A stretch of DNA of 10,473 bases from Haloferacaceae archaeon (GTDB taxonomy: Archaea; Halobacteriota; Halobacteria; Halobacteriales; Haloferacaceae), in contig JAQCMZ010000192.1 in NCBI GenBank assembly GCA_028274825.1, positions 1 to 10,473 on the forward strand, written 5' to 3'. Numbering within the stretch: the stretch's first letter is position 1; every line of letters begins with the position of its first letter. A program made the position numbers and the translations under genes. Under the pieces are notes generated by a model. That model had not been told where the DNA came from and did not search any database. It was given only the letters and a program-made list of their open reading frames with translations. Shown here piece after piece: positions 7,262 through 10,473 of the stretch.

Positions 7262-7577
7262 GGAGTGCGCGACCCCTGTTGCATGCCGGGGTTCGCCGCG
7301 CTGTCATCGCACCCTGTTGGGTGAACTCAGGCGGGGACTAACGGCACGCGTCTGCAATTACAACTCGGGAGTGTTTACACTTTACCAGAGCAGTTTCTAT
7401 CACGAGGTTGATAGCTGAGGATCAAAAGAGAAGTATCCCCGGGGGTGAGACTCTTGGGTCAGTACTGGAGACGCCGTGTCTGATGAGTGAGTCGTCTGAG
7501 TCCACCCCACACCGGGAGACCTCATCTCACACAGAGGCTATCCGAACGACGCTGCTATCGACCAGAATCCGAACGAA

Positions 7578-7584
7578 CTTAACC
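7578..7584 (+). promoter_or_regulatory. Candidate TATA box of asd
   Basis: The stretch cttaacc is centred 26 nt upstream of the asd ATG at 7607, the leaderless spacing. It is short but correctly placed, and no Shine-Dalgarno sequence precedes the ATG. Confidence 0.45.
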
Positions 7585-7606
7585 CCGTGTTGTTCACTCG
7601 CATACA

Positions 7607-8647
7607 ATGACTGTTCAGGTCGGTATCCTCGGGGCGACGGGCGCTGTTGGACAACGATTCGTACAACTGCTCGATGAACACCCTACATTTGAACTCACAT
7701 GTGTGACAGCCAGCGACGATAGCGTCGGAGAGACCTACCGAGAAGCCGCAGAGTGGCGGCTCAGTTCAAAGATCCCGGAGTTCGTTGCGGACCAGCAGAT
7801 CCGGGAGACGGATCCATCGGTCGTCTCCGATGGTGTCGAACTCATCTTCTCGTCGCTCCCCTCTGATGTCGCCGCTGCGGTCGAACCGGACTTTCTCGAG
7901 GCAGGATACGTCGTCTCCTCGAATTCGTCAAACGACCGAATGGCGCCAGATATCCCGCTGACAATTCCCGAGATTAATCCCGGTCATCTCGGACTGCTCG
8001 AGGTCCAGCAGGAAAACCGCGACTGGGACGGGGCACTCGTAAAGAATCCTAACTGCTCGACAATCACGATGGTCCCGACGCTGGCAGCGTTAGACAGGTT
8101 CGGTCTCGAATCGGTGAACGTCTCGACGCTGCAGGCTGTCTCTGGGGCTGGCTACTCGGGCGTGTCGTCGATGGAGATCATCGACAACGCTATCCCGCAT
8201 ATCGGAAACGAAGAACGCAAGATGGAAACCGAGGCCAGAAAGCTGTTGGGTGATTTCGATGGCGCCGAGTTGGAACTTCACGAGACTGATATCGCTGCCT
8301 CGTGCAATCGAATCCCGACGCTCGACGGTCATCTTGAGAACGTCTTCGCTGAGTTCGCGTCCGACCCGGATCCGGGAGCGGTCCGCGAAGCCTTCCGTGA
8401 CTTCGAGAGTGCAGATCTTCACAGTTCTCCCGACCAGTTGATCAAAGTGTTCGAACAGGACACCCCCGACCGCCCGCAGCCACGACTCGACAGATGGTAT
8501 GCGGATGGAATGGGGATTGTCGTCGGGGGAGTCAGAGACACCACCGAGGGAACTCAGTACAATTGCCTCGCACACAACACCCTCCGCGGGGCTGCTGGGG
8601 CGTCGCTGTTGAACGCAGAACTACTCGTCAAAGAAGGCTGGGTCTGA
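7607..8647 (+). CDS. asd: Aspartate-semialdehyde dehydrogenase, archaeal type
   Basis: This enzyme reduces aspartyl-4-phosphate to aspartate semialdehyde with NADPH, the branch-point step toward lysine, threonine, methionine and isoleucine (EC 1.2.1.11), in the cytoplasm. The 346 residues show the N-terminal dinucleotide-binding loop GATGAVG (9-15), the strand and loop IFSSLPSD (80-87), the catalytic cysteine in KNPNCSTI (Cys150), the substrate-side motif QAVSGAGYSGV (176-186), the Arg-His segment NRIPTLDGH (Arg235, His242) and the C-terminal helix GAAGASLLNAELL. Length and motif spacing match the archaeal and fungal branch of the family. Start at 7607 is supported by the position of the glycine-rich loop and by a TATA-like box 26 nt upstream. 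No other aspartate-pathway gene is in the window, so it appears to be expressed alone. Nothing essential is missing. Confidence 0.96.
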   Translation: MTVQVGILGATGAVGQRFVQLLDEHPTFELTCVTASDDSVGETYREAAEWRLSSKIPEFVADQQIRETDPSVVSDGVELIFSSLPSDVAAAVEPDFLEAGYVVSSNSSNDRMAPDIPLTIPEINPGHLGLLEVQQENRDWDGALVKNPNCSTITMVPTLAALDRFGLESVNVSTLQAVSGAGYSGVSSMEIIDNAIPHIGNEERKMETEARKLLGDFDGAELELHETDIAASCNRIPTLDGHLENVFAEFASDPDPGAVREAFRDFESADLHSSPDQLIKVFEQDTPDRPQPRLDRWYADGMGIVVGGVRDTTEGTQYNCLAHNTLRGAAGASLLNAELLVKEGWV

Positions 8648-8750
8648 CATCCACCTACGGCTGCGATGAGTTCCCGCACGACTCTTGTGAGGGGGGTCCA
8701 TACTGAAGCGGTTGATTTCCTCTCACGGCTGGACAGGCATTCAACCTGAA

Positions 8751-8758
8751 TTAATATA
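8751..8758 (+). promoter_or_regulatory. Strong TATA-like box with no well-placed gene
   Basis: The motif ttaatata is the most AT-rich promoter-like word in the asd to membrane-protein gap. A transcript from it on the plus strand would start near 8780, about 130 nt before the membrane-protein ATG, which has a nearer box of its own. The motif could equally serve the minus strand. Confidence 0.35.
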
Positions 8759-8882
8759 CATCGACCCGCCGTCAGTGTGTGAACGGGATTGCGTCTCGCT
8801 CTGCCGTGAGCCATCAGTAGACAGTCCACAGTGCTCGCACGGTCAGCGCGTGCACAGCGGGGTTCCGGACTGTCACAACGCT

Positions 8883-8889
8883 CATTATT
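8883..8889 (+). promoter_or_regulatory. TATA-like box of the membrane-protein gene
   Basis: The stretch cattatt is centred about 25 nt upstream of the ATG at 8911, the leaderless spacing. It supports this start codon. Confidence 0.45.
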
Positions 8890-8910
8890 CGACCGACCGA
8901 CTAGATTCAT

Positions 8911-9357
8911 ATGCGCGAAACCCTCCGGCGGAGAATTGATCTCGGGATGGGGCTAGTCGTCGTCTGTGGGATCGTCGGGTTGGGGGTTACCACAGGGTCG
9001 TGGCCGTGGTCGCTGACCAGGATCTCACTTCTCGGACTCGGCGTGTCGGCTGGAGTTGCGTTTCTCGGTGCGGGAGTGAACGGCCCGCTCGTGAATCGCG
9101 TTGAATCAACTCGCCTCTCTGGAGCAGGGGTGGCGCTGATTGGAGCACTCCTCTTGACCGCAAATCTTCGCACCTTCGGTGGGTACGAGGGTGCAGGAAC
9201 GGTGATCGGGTTCGCCGGTCTCGTCGGTGGCGTGTTCGCGACCGGGATTGGTGTCAATCGAGCCATCGGCCGTGCCAACTCGTCGTCACCGCCAGAATCC
9301 GAATCAGGACCTGCATCTGACTCCGGTGGTGAACGTGCGGTGGAGTCTGACGAATGA
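8911..9357 (+). CDS. Four-helix membrane protein of unknown function
   Basis: This 148-residue protein has four predicted transmembrane segments, roughly residues 11-29, 38-58, 71-90 and 94-114, rich in Gly, Val, Leu and Ala. The N-terminus MRETLRRRID is basic, and the C-terminal tail of about 30 residues is hydrophilic and acidic (Ser, Pro, Glu, Asp), as is common in haloarchaeal membrane proteins. I recognise no catalytic or transport motif. By the positive-inside rule the Arg-rich N-terminus should be cytoplasmic, which with four helices puts the acidic tail on the same side. It follows asd by 263 bases and has its own TATA-like box, so co-transcription is not needed. A perfect hairpin lies 31 bases after the stop. 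That it is a gene is likely from the hydrophobic pattern and promoter placement; the function is unknown. Confidence 0.78.
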   Translation: MRETLRRRIDLGMGLVVVCGIVGLGVTTGSWPWSLTRISLLGLGVSAGVAFLGAGVNGPLVNRVESTRLSGAGVALIGALLLTANLRTFGGYEGAGTVIGFAGLVGGVFATGIGVNRAIGRANSSSPPESESGPASDSGGERAVESDE

Positions 9358-9387
9358 GATCAATCTATACGTTAGGAAGGTGCAATA

Positions 9388-9407
9388 CCACGGCCTTCAG
9401 GCCGTGG
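9388..9407 (+). terminator. Perfect 8-bp hairpin downstream of the membrane-protein gene
   Basis: The arms ccacggcc (9388-9395) and ggccgtgg (9400-9407) flank the loop ttca. Its position 31 bases after a stop codon suits a transcript end, although no T-tract follows. Very similar stem-loops of the form ccac...ttca...gtgg occur at the ends of haloarchaeal IS200/IS605 elements, so a solo element end is the alternative. No transposase or TnpB gene is attached here. Confidence 0.35.
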
Positions 9408-9510
9408 ATACGCACCGTCACCCCGAGAGAGAATCCACTCTCATTACAGAGTCTGAGATTTCGAACCGTGGTTGTAATCTGACGGTCGCCATACGGAACG
9501 ATAGGAAACT

Positions 9511-9534
9511 GGTGACAAAAGAGCGATTGTCACC
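9511..9534. repeat. Perfect 8-bp inverted repeat
   Basis: The arms ggtgacaa (9511-9518) and ttgtcacc (9527-9534) are separated by 8 bases. It lies in the gene-free stretch and could be a protein-binding site or an RNA hairpin. Confidence 0.45.
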
Positions 9535-10055
9535 CGTCCTGCGATGGCGGTCTACTCGCCCCAAGCAACCACGCACTAATCGAACCCAGTCGATGACCGG
9601 CTGATTCTCACAGAGTCAGTGCGGAGTCGACTGCTGCACGCACGAGAAAAGTAACTCCGAGTGTGCTGACGCCTGCTGGCGTCCCTGCAGCATAAACAAT
9701 GCTTGGACGCCAGACGCGGTCGAGAAGAGGAGTCCCGGGGGCTTGCCACTCCCAGCAGTCCCACCCGCTCAGACCATGTGTACCCCTTCAGATTCATACT
9801 GTCTGGATTTCCGGTAGAACTGTCAGACCTGACATCTCCACCGCTCAGGATTCCTCCGTCGTCAGACTGCGTCTGGCGGGCAGTCACGCGCAGGCGACGC
9901 GGTCACGCGGAGGAGGATGTCAAGACTTCTTGTATCCGGAAAGCCCCCAATTGCCAATAACTCTGGATCCGTCCTGAACGAAAAATAGCAACCGCACGGT
10001 CGGCGTCCCATCCTGAACGGCACCACGGTTGACGAACAGGCGTGTGAGGTCGTGG

Positions 10056-10266
10056 CTACGCTTGCGAAACCCCGATAATCAGTCCGTCAGGCGGGTCGGT
10101 GGTCGTCAGATCACGGAAAACTGTTCTAAAACCGAGATCCGTAACCCGAGGCCCGAAGCAGTCAACATACGCCTCCCGTGAACCGCCTCGGCGTCAAGCT
10201 CCGGAACACTCGTGCTGTTCCGCCCGTAGACGGTAGTGAATATCTGAATACCCTTCCGACGGCTGA
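10056..10266 (-). pseudogene. Candidate frameshifted gene remnant, unknown family
   Basis: Read on the minus strand from the end of the next gene, one frame gives a protein-like stretch containing IQIFTTVYGRNSTSVPELD and EAVHGRRMLTASGLGLRISV, then hits a stop at 10106-10108. Just before that stop, at a run of four T (minus strand, about 10117-10120), a shift into another frame continues as FRDLTTTDPPDGLIIGVSQA and ends at a stop at 10056-10058. One extra T in the run would join the two parts as EQFFRDL. No start codon is seen at the 5' end, so it would be truncated as well as frameshifted. I do not recognise the family. A chance open frame or a sequencing error in the T run are the alternatives. 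Confidence 0.3.
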
Positions 10267-10351
10267 TCAGAGCAGTGAGGCTGCTATAGCCGTCAAACTC
10301 GACAGAATAATGAAAAACAGTACGAACGCCGTTATCTGACTGCTCTGATCA
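10264..10351. repeat. 13-bp perfect inverted repeat spanning the 3' end of the last gene
   Basis: tgatcagagcagt (10264-10276) and actgctctgatca (10339-10351) are exact reverse complements with 62 bases between. The left arm contains the stop codon of the minus-strand membrane gene, and the right arm lies within its coding sequence. Confidence 0.6.
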
Positions 10352-10473
10352 TTTGCGTCCGGTCCGATTCCGAGAAATGGCAGGAGCCCGACTGCACCGA
10401 ATCCCCCACTTATCATCACCAGCAGTAGTCCAATCCAGCCGAATTCAAATATGGCCATTATGTGAGAGTTCAC
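10267..10473 (-). CDS. Small two-helix membrane protein, possibly 5' partial at the window edge
   Basis: This frame is open to the right edge. The likely start is the ATG at 10456-10458, giving 63 residues (MAIFEFGWIGL and on); a GTG at the very edge (10471-10473) or a start outside the window is also possible. It holds two transmembrane helices, the first Gly-rich (FEFGWIGLLLVMISGGFGAV, followed by GLLPFLGIGP) and the second (ITAFVLFFIILSSLTAIAAS) at the C-terminus, joined by a short polar loop, GPDANDQSSQ. I recognise no family or motif. Its function is unknown; small proteins of this shape often accompany larger membrane complexes, but no partner is visible here. The promoter would lie outside the window. 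Confidence 0.6.
   Translation of the reverse strand: MNSHIMAIFEFGWIGLLLVMISGGFGAVGLLPFLGIGPDANDQSSQITAFVLFFIILSSLTAIAASLL

Larger units (their letters stand above)
7007..7606. other. 600-base non-coding stretch between the gamma-glutamyltransferase and asd genes
   Basis: No gene is supported. A frame that runs on from inside the upstream gene and another that runs into asd are both out of frame with the real genes and encode nothing recognisable. The middle (about 7180-7330) is distinctly G+C-rich with nested inverted repeats, and a small hairpin (ctatca 7397-7402, tgatag 7409-7414) follows. The right end holds the asd promoter. Confidence 0.6.
9358..10266. other. 909-base stretch with hairpins and gene debris, no intact gene
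   Basis: No intact gene is visible. From left to right it holds a perfect hairpin (9388-9407), a second perfect hairpin (9511-9534), a small one (gacgcc 9668-9673 with ggcgtc 9678-9683), a Cys-rich open frame without a start codon (9605 to about 9790), a probable frameshifted minus-strand gene remnant (10056-10266), and a hairpin cggaaca (10202-10208) with tgttccg (10216-10222). The mix suggests an eroded accessory or mobile segment, but no transposase or terminal repeat pair could be identified. Confidence 0.5.

Noticed and set aside
6918..7418. Plus-strand open frame of 166 codons running from inside the gamma-glutamyltransferase gene into the following gap.
   Set aside because: It overlaps a confidently identified gene in another frame, has an Arg/Cys-rich composition unlike haloarchaeal proteins and no upstream promoter.
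7408..7677. Plus-strand open frame of 89 codons running into asd.
   Set aside because: It overlaps the asd start in a different frame, is rich in Ser, Thr and Arg with no motif, and covers the asd promoter.
8090..8575. Minus-strand open frame of 161 codons opposite asd.
   Set aside because: It lies wholly within the asd coding sequence, which has all expected motifs. Antisense open frames are common opposite high-G+C genes.
9605..9793. Cys-rich open frame (CGVDCCTHEKSNSECADACW and on) on the plus strand.
   Set aside because: It follows a stop directly, has no start codon before the Cys-rich part, ends at a stop near 9793 and matches no zinc-finger spacing I know. It may be gene debris but cannot be supported as a gene.
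9576..9977. Remnant of a TnpB or other transposase in 9576-9977 on either strand.
   Set aside because: None of the frames shows the RuvC-like motifs or the CxxC zinc ribbon of TnpB, and no terminal inverted repeats or target duplication are visible.

Overview
The window reads as a piece of a halophilic archaeal (haloarchaeal) chromosome. The evidence is acidic proteins rich in Asp, Glu, Thr and Val, moderately high G+C in the genes (high fifties to sixties percent by eye), AT-rich TATA-like boxes about 25 nt upstream of start codons with almost no room for a ribosome binding site (the leaderless pattern of haloarchaea), and archaeal-type genes: an intein-bearing RtcB RNA ligase, an eIF2B-like protein and an archaeal aspartate-semialdehyde dehydrogenase. 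I cannot name the genus from the sequence alone.

Layout. 3-1565 (+): the 3' part of an rtcB gene whose reading frame is already open at the left edge. The first 408 bases encode the end of an intein (endonuclease tail, polar linker, C-terminal splicing domain), and from 411 the catalytic body of RtcB follows. 2011-2382 (-): a small zinc-ribbon protein. 2586-3431 (+): an eIF2B / ribose-1,5-bisphosphate isomerase superfamily protein that appears to lack both catalytic residues of the isomerases. 3710-4753 (+): an Atz/Trz-type amidohydrolase. 5384-7006 (+): a cytoplasmic gamma-glutamyltransferase-family protein. 7607-8647 (+): aspartate-semialdehyde dehydrogenase (asd). 8911-9357 (+): a four-helix membrane protein. 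9358-10266: a long stretch with hairpins and a probable decayed gene. 10267-10473 (-): a small two-helix membrane protein that touches the right edge.

The genes look like independent single-gene units rather than an operon. Most are separated by 200-630 bases, and several have their own TATA-like box placed for a leaderless start. Only about two thirds of the window is coding, which is low for a haloarchaeon. Functionally the neighbours are mixed: RNA repair and tRNA splicing (rtcB), nucleoside or one-carbon type deamination (amidohydrolase), gamma-glutamyl peptide turnover, and the aspartate-family amino acid pathway (asd).

Points worth a second look are the intein placed directly before an RtcB metal-ligand cysteine, the catalytically altered eIF2B-like protein, an orphan TATA box at 8751, nested hairpins at 7212-7261, the hairpin cluster at 9388-9534, a minus-strand reading frame at 10056-10266 apparently broken by one base, and a 13-bp inverted repeat at the end of the last gene. 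I did not find a CRISPR array, a tRNA, an rRNA or an intact transposase, and I see no convincing multi-gene novel system.
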